Assembly: GCA_002350725.1 (NCBI GenBank) | Contig: DEFJ01000007.1 | Coordinates: forward strand, 1 to 39,364 | DNA: 39,364 nucleotides | From: Cyanobacteria bacterium UBA2855 | GTDB taxonomy: Bacteria; Cyanobacteriota; Vampirovibrionia; Gastranaerophilales; Gastranaerophilaceae | Direction of reading: 5' to 3' | Part shown: in pieces, positions 9,789-19,900 of the stretch | How the letters are laid out: every line of letters starts with the position of its first letter | Numbering within the stretch: position 1 is the stretch's first letter | Notes under the pieces: model-generated | Told to the model about the DNA's origin: nothing | The model's database searches: none | The model's input: only the letters and a program-made list of their open reading frames with translations | Position numbers and translations under genes: made by a program

Positions 9789-12700
9789 TTAAAGAGCTAA
9801 AGCACCGTCTATATTAAATGAGAATTTTGAACTTGAACCGGTAGTAATTGCACCTGCAACTCCAATTGTGTTCATATCCTGTACTAATTCCGAATTTATG
9901 GTTAAAGCTTTAATATTTTCTAAAGTTGAGCCAGAAATTTCAGCCTTTACTGTTTGTTCCAGTAAATCCATATTACCTGCAATAGCAGCCCCCATTGAGA
10001 ATTTGTCATTATTTCCGGAGCTTGTGTAAGCCAAATCACCGCCAACATCCCAAGCTTTTGTGTTAGCTTTTGCCTCAACTTTAGTATCTATATCACCTGA
10101 TACATTTTCACCGTTTTCAACTGTTGTATTATTTTTTATAAGCGCACTTGTAGTATCTTTTAATATATTAGTGTTAAATGAGCCGCCAACGGCCGTTTTA
10201 AATGAAGAATTTTCACCCTTTGCAATTCCGACACCAACCGCAACATTTACGATATTACGAGTGTTATTTGCCAATACATTTAATGCTTTAGCCTGACTTG
10301 ATGTAAATATTATTGTTGCAGCATCTATTTTTGCACTTGCCGTACCTTTATCTCTATAAACATTTACGCCTGCACCGCCGCCGATATTACCAGCTTTAGC
10401 CAAACCGCCTGAAATATTCAACACGAAATTATCTCTTGTTGCCGTTGTATTTAACTTTTCACCGACATTGATTGTAGAATTAATAATTTCTGATTTTACG
10501 ACAGAATTATCATTAAATACGCTAACAGCACCGGCTAAAGCAAGAGAGAAATTCTTTGAAGAATTGGACGGATTAGAAGTTCCATCAGCCATAGAGCCAT
10601 TATTGTTACCGGGATTATTTGCACTATTGTTTGAGGTTGCACCATTTTGAGTTTCACCATCATTATTTACAATATTATCCTGATTAGCAATATTATCTCT
10701 ATTTTGTGTAGCATTTTCGGCACCCTCGGTATTTGGATCGTTTTCATTGAACAGATTATTCAAATTCATAACATCTTGGGCATCATCAGGTGCATTATCA
10801 ATTTCATCCATCCAGTTGCCTGCATTTTGCATTCTTTGCGGAGTATTATCATCCTCAGTAGTCGGATTTGAATTTGCATTTTCTTGAGTTGTTCTGTTTG
10901 TAGAAACACCGCCTGCGAATGCACCTGCCAATAAAACATCTATTTTCTTAGCATTATTTGAAGCAATAACGGATGCATTTTTTGTTGCAGTAACAGTAGA
11001 ATTACTTATATATGCAACTGTTTCTCTTCTTGAATTTTCAACATCAACAGATGCACCAACAGAAACACCTGAGCCTTCTGTTTGAGCATTTGTACCCAAT
11101 ATTGAAACATTTAGAACGCTATCTTTTACTTCTCTTTCATCAGCAACCGAAAGTTGATTTGTATCCTCATCAAGCTCTATCGGGTCAGCACCTTCGCCCG
11201 TTCCTGATTTTTTAGGTTTGATTTTAGCCTTACCTGCATTTACGTTAACATTATCTGCAACAATTTCATTGGTATCTTTAGAGTTTGCTATATAAGCCTG
11301 TGTTTTACCATTAATTCTTTGAACGTTGACACTACCATCGACAGCAAGAGTTGAGGCTTTTCCACCTGTCACAATAAAGTTTACGTATGCTTCTTCAGAG
11401 GCAGAATTTACATTTATATCACCCTCTTCTGTTTTTGCTGTTGAATTATTGATGTATGCATTTGCATTATTAGTAAAGTTTTCAACAAGTACAGAACCGC
11501 CTATACCAAACTTTGATTTAATTTCATCATTTGCGGAATTGCCTTTTATAAAACCGTTAATTTCTTCAATTAAGAAATCAACTTTACCTGCGCCATTGTA
11601 ATTTACAACGGAATTAGCGGCATTTACGTTTATATCACCGTCCGTAACAATTACTTTTGCTCCGTCAATAAAGGCATTTGTATTTGTCGTTACGCTGTTT
11701 GCAACAACAGAACCTGCAATACCAACGGTTTCACCCGTTCCTTCAGCTTTTGCATAGTTATTAAATAAACCGTCTAAAGATATTTTGTTATTTCTTACAA
11801 ATTTTGTAGGATTATTTCCAATACCGCTCTTGATTAGGGAAATACCATCTTTACTGAAAATATCTTTAAGCTTTGTATGAAGAAAATCAACATCCCAACC
11901 TGTAATTGAATCAGAGCTTTGATCGAAACTTGCGCCGAGGTACAAGTTAAGCTTTTTATTAGGATCTACATCCCCATTTGTCAATTTTTGACCGATTTTT
12001 AATTCCATCGGATTCATAGGAAGTTGAGTAGTAGCAATCACATCAACACCTGAATCTGCGGTTACGTTTGCACCATTAATTATTTTTGCATTGTTTGTAT
12101 TATTTTGATCGTTTACAACAAGAGCCATGCCCGCACTAAATTTGTTTCCTGCCGTTGCATATGCTTCAGCACCGTTAGCAACCAAATCAACCATATTTGA
12201 TTCTACACTCACATTTTTTGCGTTAACGGTTGAACCATCAATCGCTGCAGTAGAAGCATTATGTTCATTGTTCCATATTGCTGAACCCGAAATTTCCAGG
12301 TGTAATTTATCCAAAACATCACCAACTTTATTTGTTGCTTTATCTAAGAATTTCTTATTTAGCCACTCATAAGCCTTAATGGTGTATGACGGAGAAAATG
12401 TTGTATCAACCTTATTTTTTACCGTATAAGTTTGATTTTCTGCTTTTACTTCCGTTTCAACGTAATTATCAAACCAATTAATATTTTGAGCTATCAGACT
12501 AACATCATTATTTGCTTTAATCGTAGAATTTTCTTTAATTTCGATATTTGCTTTCGTATCAGTATGATTTATCAGAAATGCTGCCGCAATACCGGTTTTG
12601 TCAGCACCTTCACCATTATGCGAAATATTTTTAAGTTCTATTTCACTTGTATTAAAGTCGATAGCACTCACATTTAAATCATTTGTTTCAATCGTCGAAC

Positions 12701-14510
12701 CGCTGATTTCAACATTAGCGGAAGAGATAATTGAATTGTTTAATAGTGTCAAATTGTAAGCAGATACAGTACTCTGCTGTTGGCTATTGTTATTATTGTT
12801 GTTATTGTTGTCGTTACTGTTATTGTTGTTGTTATCGTTGTTATTGCTGCTACCTGTTTCCTGCGGTTTTTCAGAAATTGACAAGAACTTTGAACTGTCA
12901 TATTTTATTGTGTCAGAAGTTTCGGTATGTGCATTGATATCAACAGTTCCGGCTGCCGCAGTTTTTAAAGTAGAACCTGTTATACTTACATTTGATTCTC
13001 CCTTTGCTCCTAATCCATAGAAAAACAACGGATGAGAGTCCAATACTCCTGTAGAAATTTTTGTTGTAGCACTGGAATTAGCCTCAATACCAATAGAGTC
13101 TTTAGCGATTATATTTGAGTTTTCAATTGATATAGTACCTGAGGCAACAGCACCATCAAGATTTTGATATGCTTTATCACTGAAATAATTCTTTACGGCT
13201 TCAACAGAAGAGTATGGAGTACCATCAGGTAATACTATTTCCTCGTCCATTTTAGCTAAAATTCTTAACAATAAATCTCCGCCTAAAAGTTTTATCCAAT
13301 TTTCCCAAATAGGGGATATTAACTGAATATAAGTTTCTGTTTCATTGGTAGCATTGGCGTTAATTGAAACTTTATCCGCACTGATATTAGAGTCTTTTAT
13401 AGTTATTGTCGCGGTCGCTTTATCTGCAACACCTTTAAATGAATCCGGGATTTTCTTTCCTGTTGTTGTATCGGTTTGTTCATTGTTGCTACCACTGCCA
13501 CTACCGGCATTACTGCCGCTATTTCCTGTGTTACTGTTGTTATTGCCTGTGTTGCTACTGCTATTACTGTTGTTATCATTACTATTGTTGTTATTGTTGT
13601 TATTATTGTTATTGTTATTATTGCTATTTTGACTGCTATTGTAAGCATCTATAGCATCAGCATCAACTTTCTTTGTAGATTTTGCAATAGCCTGCATATC
13701 AACTTCTTTTGCAGCAATATTAGCATTCTCAATTTCGATAGTAGCCGTTTTCTCAGAATCTGCAACAATCTTAATTTTTCCATCGGAAAGAGCGAAATTT
13801 GTTGTATCAGTTATATTATTTGACACGAGAGTATCGAACACGCTTTTAGCGGCAGCTTCATCATTAAATACAACATCTTGTCCCTGTACACCCGCTATTA
13901 TCCCCGCTTTGTCAGCCGCTGTACCTTTAACGGTTATAGAACTGCCATATATATTTACATCCCCGCGAGAAATAATTTTACCGTTTATAACTACGTTCCC
14001 GTGAGAATCCTTTATTAAGGCTTTATAATTTTCAGCATCATATTGATATCCTGTCAAAGTGCCTGCCTCATAAGCGGATTTTAGTGCATTAAATTTGTCA
14101 GAAGAAGGAGTCAGAAGCGAAAGAGAACCGACATTTAAAACACCTGAAGCACCGATAGCAATACCATTAGGAGATATAAAAATAGCATGCCCGTTATAGA
14201 AATTGGAATTTTGCATTGTATTAACAATACCGTTAATATCAACCTTGTTGGCAACAAGGTTTACGAAATGCTGCTGTCCGTCTTTAAATATGAGGTTTGC
14301 GATATCACCTTGGGAAAGTTTAAAGTCCGTATAGTTCCTAAAACCGGTACTACCCGAATGTTTTAATGCCTCAATATTATATGTACCGGAAGTATGATCA
14401 AATCCCGTTATTGTAGATGCCAAAACCCCTAAAGGAGTATTCATCAAAAACATGTTTGCACATAATAGAGATGCAATAATTTTTCTTTTCCCAAAATTCA
14501 TCTTTTTCAT
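9789..14510 (-). CDS. TPS-secreted filamentous adhesin, leukotoxin-LktA-like, N-terminal portion (1573 aa to an in-frame TAA)
   Basis: This is a TpsA-type exoprotein. Residues 1-31 form a long Sec signal peptide (basic start, hydrophobic core, cleavage near VLA-ST). Residues about 33-200 look like a TPS secretion domain, including FISPNGIAIGASGVLNVGSL, which resembles the NPNG(I/L) core motif of FhaB/LktA-type domains. The rest is repeated beta-helix, interrupted by two Asn-rich tracts (13480-13641 and 12776-12860) and an acidic, Asn-rich linker (about 10560-10890). The TpsB partner is divergent and starts 164 bp away. The frame ends at TAA 9791-9789 and resumes at the next codon. I recall similar N-termini in proteins named 'leukotoxin LktA family filamentous adhesin', but no search was run. 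Such proteins mediate attachment and sometimes toxicity. Toxicity here is not supported by anything visible. Confidence 0.92.
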   Translation of the reverse strand: MKKMNFGKRKIIASLLCANMFLMNTPLGVLASTITGFDHTSGTYNIEALKHSGSTGFRNYTDFKLSQGDIANLIFKDGQQHFVNLVANKVDINGIVNTMQNSNFYNGHAIFISPNGIAIGASGVLNVGSLSLLTPSSDKFNALKSAYEAGTLTGYQYDAENYKALIKDSHGNVVINGKIISRGDVNIYGSSITVKGTAADKAGIIAGVQGQDVVFNDEAAAKSVFDTLVSNNITDTTNFALSDGKIKIVADSEKTATIEIENANIAAKEVDMQAIAKSTKKVDADAIDAYNSSQNSNNNNNNNNNNNNNSNDNNSNSSSNTGNNNSNTGNSGSNAGSGSGSNNEQTDTTTGKKIPDSFKGVADKATATITIKDSNISADKVSINANATNETETYIQLISPIWENWIKLLGGDLLLRILAKMDEEIVLPDGTPYSSVEAVKNYFSDKAYQNLDGAVASGTISIENSNIIAKDSIGIEANSSATTKISTGVLDSHPLFFYGLGAKGESNVSITGSTLKTAAAGTVDINAHTETSDTIKYDSSKFLSISEKPQETGSSNNNDNNNNNSNDNNNNNNNNSQQQSTVSAYNLTLLNNSIISSANVEISGSTIETNDLNVSAIDFNTSEIELKNISHNGEGADKTGIAAAFLINHTDTKANIEIKENSTIKANNDVSLIAQNINWFDNYVETEVKAENQTYTVKNKVDTTFSPSYTIKAYEWLNKKFLDKATNKVGDVLDKLHLEISGSAIWNNEHNASTAAIDGSTVNAKNVSVESNMVDLVANGAEAYATAGNKFSAGMALVVNDQNNTNNAKIINGANVTADSGVDVIATTQLPMNPMELKIGQKLTNGDVDPNKKLNLYLGASFDQSSDSITGWDVDFLHTKLKDIFSKDGISLIKSGIGNNPTKFVRNNKISLDGLFNNYAKAEGTGETVGIAGSVVANSVTTNTNAFIDGAKVIVTDGDINVNAANSVVNYNGAGKVDFLIEEINGFIKGNSANDEIKSKFGIGGSVLVENFTNNANAYINNSTAKTEEGDINVNSASEEAYVNFIVTGGKASTLAVDGSVNVQRINGKTQAYIANSKDTNEIVADNVNVNAGKAKIKPKKSGTGEGADPIELDEDTNQLSVADEREVKDSVLNVSILGTNAQTEGSGVSVGASVDVENSRRETVAYISNSTVTATKNASVIASNNAKKIDVLLAGAFAGGVSTNRTTQENANSNPTTEDDNTPQRMQNAGNWMDEIDNAPDDAQDVMNLNNLFNENDPNTEGAENATQNRDNIANQDNIVNNDGETQNGATSNNSANNPGNNNGSMADGTSNPSNSSKNFSLALAGAVSVFNDNSVVKSEIINSTINVGEKLNTTATRDNFVLNISGGLAKAGNIGGGAGVNVYRDKGTASAKIDAATIIFTSSQAKALNVLANNTRNIVNVAVGVGIAKGENSSFKTAVGGSFNTNILKDTTSALIKNNTTVENGENVSGDIDTKVEAKANTKAWDVGGDLAYTSSGNNDKFSMGAAIAGNMDLLEQTVKAEISGSTLENIKALTINSELVQDMNTIGVAGAITTGSSSKFSFNIDGALAL
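10560..10890 (-). other. Acidic Asn-rich disordered segment within the adhesin
   Basis: About 110 residues rich in Asn, Asp, Glu, Gln and Met, with almost no beta-helix pattern, separate two repeat blocks. Examples are MDEIDNAPDDAQDVMNLNN and NENDPNTEGAENATQN. It looks like an exposed linker. Its acidic character differs from the neutral Asn tracts nearer the N-terminus. Confidence 0.55.
12776..12860 (-). repeat. Asn-rich codon-repeat tract, adhesin linker 2
   Basis: A run of AAT/AAC codons (with a few Asp and Ser) reads on the plus strand as gtt/att repeats. It encodes a disordered Asn tract followed by SQQQS, between two beta-helix blocks of the adhesin. The repeat is trinucleotide, so slippage would change linker length without shifting frame. 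Confidence 0.8.
13480..13641 (-). repeat. Asn/Ser/Gly-rich codon-repeat tract, adhesin linker 1
   Basis: About 54 codons encode a run of 13 consecutive Asn followed by Ser/Asn/Gly/Thr repeats and an SGSNNEQ end. It lies at roughly residues 290-345, soon after the TPS domain. It is very likely a flexible linker. The AAT/AAC repeat is slippage-prone, but in-frame. Confidence 0.8.
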
Positions 14511-14674
14511 AACACTAAATCTCGCTATTATTCTTACTTCTAACCACTACCATTTTATAAAAAACGAATTTGTATTTGTACAAAAAATTTACAATACTTT
14601 ATATAATTTTACGATTTGCAATATTTGTTTGTTGTGAATATCCTTTATGTTATATTTTTAATAGTTGAGGTGTT
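14511..14674. promoter_or_regulatory. Divergent promoter region between the adhesin and its TpsB transporter
   Basis: This 164-bp AT-rich spacer must hold both promoters. It contains a perfect 10-bp palindrome, TTTGTACAAA (14575-14584). On the plus strand TATAAT is at 14602-14607 and TATATT at 14651-14656; GAGGTG just before ATG 14675 is the ribosome site. On the minus strand TATAAA (14559-14554) has a weak TTGTAC-like -35 (14583-14578) at 18 bp, overlapping the palindrome. No single promoter is convincing, but the palindrome is placed where one regulator could control both genes. Confidence 0.45.
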
Positions 14675-16645
14675 ATGAAAAAGAAATTATTATTGAGTTT
14701 AATGTGTTGTTTGGCATTGCAAGTTTCTGCTTTTGCTGCGCCTGAAGTTATGCCAAATATTATTCAGCAAACAGGGACAATTAATACACATGATTTGCAA
14801 AATCTGCAACAACAAATGATAGAAAAACAGGTTGAAGAAGATTTTCAAAAATATGAAAAGAATAAAACTGACGAAAAAATTAAGCGCGAAAGACAAAAAA
14901 AAGTAAAAGGCAAAGTCACAAAAGCGAAAACCGAAGAATACGCTACAAAAGGGGTTTATATCGAAAATATTGAAGTTTCACCCTCTAAAATACTGACAGA
15001 GGAAGAAATTAAAGACATTATTGAAGAATACACTCAGACAAACTTGACCTTTGATACACTTAAGGAAATTGTATACAGAATAAATAAACTCTATCTTGAA
15101 AAAGGATATGTAACAGCAAGAGCATATTTACCTGAACAAACAGTAGAGAATGACACGGTTCGTATTGAATTGCTTGAAGGCAGAGTAGGAAATCTTTCAA
15201 TATACGGAAACAAATGGACTCGTAAAAAATACATAAGAGATAGATTGAACTTAAAAAAGGGTGAAATTTTTAACCTGAGAGAATTGGAACAAAATCTTAT
15301 GGTATTTAACCGCTACAATGACAACGTTGAAATAAGCGGAACACTTTTACCCGGACAAAGCGAAATGGGCACAACGGACATCCACGTTAACACAAAAGAA
15401 AAACTCCCGTTTCACTTAACAGCATTAATGGATAATGCAGGAAGAACAACCATAGGCAAATATCGTGCAGGTTTGATGCTACAAGATGACAGTTTATTCG
15501 GGTTGAGGGACAGGCTAACAATAGGTGCGTATGCAAACAAATGTTCTGTAACTCCATTTGCGGATTATAATATTCCGGTAAACAGAAGAGATGGCAGAAT
15601 AGGTTTCAGTTTTTCATCAAGTAATTCTAAAATCGAGCACGGACCTTACAGAATATTTAACATAAAGAGCCGTTCTCAAAATTACTCATTATACTATACG
15701 CAGCCTTTATATCGCAAACCGTGGACGGAATTATCAAGCACAACATCTATCGCTTATAAAAGAGCCGTAACAAGCTTTGACGGATTTGATTTGTATAAAG
15801 ACGAAGTGACAACAGCACAAACAGGTTTGAATTTCCGATATGATACAAAACGCGGTATTTGGTATGTTAACCAAAATGTTAGTTATTCATTCCCAATTTT
15901 TGATAAAAGCTCTAATTACTTAAAATTAGACGGAGGAATTTTAAGAATACACGATTTCGGACATGGTTTTGTCGGAACATTGAAAGGCAGCTATCAAGTT
16001 ATACCGAATAAAAGAGTAGTTCCGTATATAGACCAAATGATTGCCGGTGGTGCAGCAACAGTTAGAGGATACTCTGAAGGTTTATTAATCGGAAGAAGCG
16101 GCTACATTATTAATGCTGAATTATTGTTCCCGCTTGGTCCAAGATACATAAAAGGTCGCAAAAACAAAGAAAAAATATATCCGTTTACCGGAAATTATTT
16201 AAAAGGGTTTGTATTTGCGGATCACGCAGGAATATTTCCGTACAAAGGTACAGGTCCAGGCTCTCAAGGGTATAACCAACACGACTTTTTAATGAGTTTA
16301 GGCTTTGGTTTTAGAATTAATTTACCTAAAGACATTGGATTGAGGCTTGCTTGGGGTTTCCCTGTAATGAGAAATAATCACGAAGAAGTTAACAAGTGCG
16401 GAAGATTTCATATTGAAATGAGCGTATCTCCGGATTTTGATGCTCTTGTAAATTTAAGAAAGCCAAAGAACGGTAAAAAAGTTGAAAAAGTTAAAATTGA
16501 TGACGGAATTAAATTTACACAAAGAAACAAAACCGAACAGGAAATCGCAAATAAAAAAACAGTTATAAAGAAATATACAACTGTAGAACAGGCTAAGAAT
16601 AAAAAGCGTATAGCAAAAATTGCAAAAACAAATAAGCTTTTATAA
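14675..16645 (+). CDS. TpsB-family two-partner secretion transporter (ShlB/FhaC/HecB type)
   Basis: This is a 656-residue outer-membrane transporter expected to recognise the TPS domain of the divergent adhesin and export it. A signal peptide (residues 1-21, cleavage near AFA-AP) is followed by a charged linker helix (about 30-85), a first POTRA-like domain (about 90-168, with LEKGYVTARAYLP and VRIELLEGRVG) and a second (about 170-245). A 16-strand-type barrel follows. The lid-loop motif VRGY of the Omp85/TpsB superfamily is at residues 463-466. The last strand is probably HIEMSVSPDF, ending near residue 588. After it comes a Lys-rich tail of about 68 residues, unusual because these barrels normally end at the last strand. 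The start is supported by GAGGTG just upstream. The divergent layout differs from the usual tpsB-tpsA operon. Confidence 0.93.
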   Translation: MKKKLLLSLMCCLALQVSAFAAPEVMPNIIQQTGTINTHDLQNLQQQMIEKQVEEDFQKYEKNKTDEKIKRERQKKVKGKVTKAKTEEYATKGVYIENIEVSPSKILTEEEIKDIIEEYTQTNLTFDTLKEIVYRINKLYLEKGYVTARAYLPEQTVENDTVRIELLEGRVGNLSIYGNKWTRKKYIRDRLNLKKGEIFNLRELEQNLMVFNRYNDNVEISGTLLPGQSEMGTTDIHVNTKEKLPFHLTALMDNAGRTTIGKYRAGLMLQDDSLFGLRDRLTIGAYANKCSVTPFADYNIPVNRRDGRIGFSFSSSNSKIEHGPYRIFNIKSRSQNYSLYYTQPLYRKPWTELSSTTSIAYKRAVTSFDGFDLYKDEVTTAQTGLNFRYDTKRGIWYVNQNVSYSFPIFDKSSNYLKLDGGILRIHDFGHGFVGTLKGSYQVIPNKRVVPYIDQMIAGGAATVRGYSEGLLIGRSGYIINAELLFPLGPRYIKGRKNKEKIYPFTGNYLKGFVFADHAGIFPYKGTGPGSQGYNQHDFLMSLGFGFRINLPKDIGLRLAWGFPVMRNNHEEVNKCGRFHIEMSVSPDFDALVNLRKPKNGKKVEKVKIDDGIKFTQRNKTEQEIANKKTVIKKYTTVEQAKNKKRIAKIAKTNKLL

Positions 16646-16938
16646 TTTTAGATTCGTGCCTAAAATAAAGCCATAGGTGAACAATGAATGTATGCACTTC
16701 CTCAAAACAGGTTTTGAAAGTTATATGTGAATAAAACATATTCGGCTTTCAAAAAAAGTTTTCGAAATTAAAGGGAAAATATTCTTGCTGAAAAAGCCTT
16801 CAACAAGTCCTGCAATGTAAAATTCAGCTTGGATAAAATTATAGAAAATTGGGACATATATTTTTAAAAATACACACCATTATATTGTTTATAATGGTGT
16901 GTAACACATATTTAAATTAAATGTGTACTTGATAGATA
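16646..16938. other. Intergenic region between convergent genes
   Basis: This 293-bp stretch has no convincing gene. Besides the strong hairpin at 16872-16902, it holds a compound imperfect stem: TTGAAAG (16714-16720) pairs with CTTTCAA (16746-16752), enclosing ATATGT/ACATAT (16723-16728 and 16736-16741). It could help stop transcription of the TpsB gene, but no clear T-run follows on the plus strand. Confidence 0.4.
16872..16902 (-). terminator. Rho-independent terminator of the autotransporter gene
   Basis: A perfect 13-bp stem (ACACACCATTATA pairing with TATAATGGTGTGT) encloses the 5-nt loop TTGTT. It lies 37 bp beyond the autotransporter stop codon. On the minus strand it is followed directly by ATTTTT, the expected U-tract. 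It may also act on read-through from the convergent TpsB gene, though the plus-strand T-run is poor. Confidence 0.75.
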
Positions 16939-19900
16939 CTAAGCGTTTTTGCTTATTGTAACAACATAGGTCAAATCTCCGTTTATTCTTCTTAAAGAAC
17001 CTGAACGTTTAATTGATTTGTTTTTACCCATAGATACATTTTTTATCACATTTTTTGAATTCTTTATTGAAGTTTTTTCAGATTTTTTGTTAGCAGAATT
17101 TTTGCCAATTGCCAATCTGAAACCGGCAGATAAAGCTACACCGTTTCTTCCGCCGTTTCTCATCATAACCTGACCAAATCCTGTAAATCTTTCACCCCAA
17201 CGTTTTTGAACACCTACACCATATTGAATGTATGGTCTTACACTCATTTCAGGTAATGGGATATCATTTGCCTGGAAGTCAGACTTGTTCATTATATTCC
17301 AAATCATGCTAACACTTGCATATGGTTGCCATCCGTTTTTGAAGTTTCCGATGAACTTCAAGCCCGGAGCAATATTGATAGCGTGCAACGGATCTGTATG
17401 AATTCTTACTCCCGCAGCATTTGTATAATTGAAGGTATTAACGAATGTATAACTCATTAAATAACTTGGTTGAATAATGAATTTACCGTGAGCAAGCTCC
17501 CAATTATATCCGGTTTTTGAAGCTATACCAGTCATTAGCATAGGGAAGTCTTCATTGCCAAACATAGTTGATGCATCCGCAACTCCGGCTCCGACATTTG
17601 CTGTTAACGCAGTAAAGAAATCATTTTTATACCAAATAGATGTAACACCTAATGTGCCGCCATTTTGGTAAATAGAATTGCCGTCATAGTTTTGGTGAGA
17701 ACCGTTATAACCTGCATATACAGAATATTGATAATCCCAACCGTTCTTTGTTTCATACATTTGAGAATCGCCGCCAAGGTATGTACCATACATTATATTT
17801 TCAACTTTAGGACCATTTTTCAAGCCGACTTTTTCAAATGACGCATATGGCCTGAACCATCCAGCGCTATCCTTTTCAGGCAAGTATGTTTCACTAAATA
17901 CCATTGGCTTAACTTCAGAAGAAGCATATAGATTTGCCATCTTGTATGCTTGACGTTCTTCACGAGTCATAAGCATTTTCATATCCAAATTTTTAAATGC
18001 CTCATCATAAGAGTTCAATTGGGTTAAATATCCGCCAATCTGAGCTGCTACAGGAGCTACAACAGCGGCTGAATTAAACGAATTGTAATCATTTCTTCCG
18101 CTAGAAGGATGAATATTTAACATTCCGTTGGCGCCAATTGTTGCTTCCATCATTCTGATAGGTGTCATTGCTTGGAATTTTCTATTTTGCAATTCTTCTG
18201 ACACTGTTAAGTTCTTCAATCCTGATGTTCCAGCTAAACTGATATCAGTGTTTCTATGAACAATTTTATCAAGATTTGCAATACTAACATCAGTTAAGAC
18301 CTCATTACCATTTTCCGTTGGAGAGGCAAAAGCATCACTGTTTTGAGCTAAAGCATCGACGTCAAATTTAACCTCTGATTTATCATCAAATACAACAGCG
18401 CTGTTATAAGTATTATTGCTTCCATCCATTGTATTCAGAGTAGCTGATGGTGCAACATTAATTGTTGCATTATTCAGATTATTTTCATTAGGTAAGTTCA
18501 ACTGACCTTGATTTACGGCGACAGTTGCATTGCTTACAGGTGCATCAATTGTAAATTTAGTTTTTGCTGAATCGTCTGCTGTTTGATACCCTGAATTATC
18601 TTTACCATTTAATGCCAAAACGCCGTCATTTGAGCCATTTACGGCATTATTAACAGAATAATTATCAGAGTTTGTATTAGCTGCGACCTCGGCTGAATTT
18701 GAAACATTTACGACAGCATTACCAATCTTGTCACTGGTAGAAGAATCACCATCAGCATTGATGTTAACTGTACTGGTTGTTCCCGGAGTTGCGACATCAG
18801 CATTAATTTCAGGAGTTGTAACAGCGGTATTTATATTTGTAACACCTCCGTTATTTGTGATATCAGAAGATGCATTAACATTACCTCCTGTGATATCGGT
18901 TGTTCCGGAGTTGTTTATAATCGAGTTTACATCTACATCACCGCCCGAAATTGTAGTGACTGCAGGGTTGCTTGGGTCAGTAGTTTCGTTTATAATCTCG
19001 TCTGCCAAAACAGAACCACTCTGAAGGTTCATTGTTCCGCTATTTGTGATATCTCTATCATTGGTATCAATTCTGCCATTATTTGCAAACGCACCGCTAT
19101 TAGTAATATCTGTGGAATCAATATCACCGTCGTTGGTAAATATTCCGCTGTTGGTGATATCTGTTACGTCCATAAATCCATTTTCAGTATTACTTAATAT
19201 CCCGTCATTTACGATGTCAGGATAATCACTATCTCCTTCGATAACATTGTCATTTATTAATGTACCATCGTTTGTAATTTTGCCATCAGAAACTATCTTA
19301 CCGGTATTATTAATTGTACTGTCTTCTGTAATATTAATATTATTTGCCTTAACAGTACCGGCATTTGCTAAATAACCCGGAGTAACAATTTCTTGAGTAG
19401 GATCCAGCGGATCAGGAGTAATCGTACCGACATTAATTTTACCCTGTTTTTCAATCAAACTGCCATTTCCGCTTTCTGCAACAGCTACATTACCTGTAAT
19501 ATTTACAATGCCTGATGCGGCAGCCGTTGCACTTGTAATATTTGAAGATAATGTTATCGGAGCAGTCGAATCATCTGAACCCGTCAGGTTTATAATACCG
19601 TCATTTGTCACAACTGCAGTTGAATCAAAACCGTCTGCAATAGTTGTAATAACACCGGTTGAGTAGTTATTAACGATATCAGTAAATCTTCCATTGTTAG
19701 TACCGACTTTATTTATAATAGTTCCATAGTTATAAGTATTTGTAAGAAGACCTGCATTTTCTACATTCCCGGATGCTTTGTTGGTTAAGTTTGTAATGAT
19801 AGCGTTCGCATTATTTTTAACAGAACCATTTGCAAAGTTATTTAAAACTGAAATGACGCCTAATTCGTTGTTATTAACAATGGCTCCGCCTTCATTATCA

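Noticed and set aside
9786..9791. Programmed stop-codon readthrough or reinitiation
   Set aside because: TAA followed by A is not a known leaky context, and no ribosome site precedes the following ATG. It remains possible but is unsupported.
12776..13641. Asn tracts as on/off phase-variation switches
   Set aside because: The repeat unit is three bases, so copy changes keep the frame. They can only alter linker length.
19020..19185. CRISPR-like array of short repeats
   Set aside because: The repeats are inside a coding frame, are imperfect at codon level and encode beta-helix rungs; there are no constant spacers and no cas genes.
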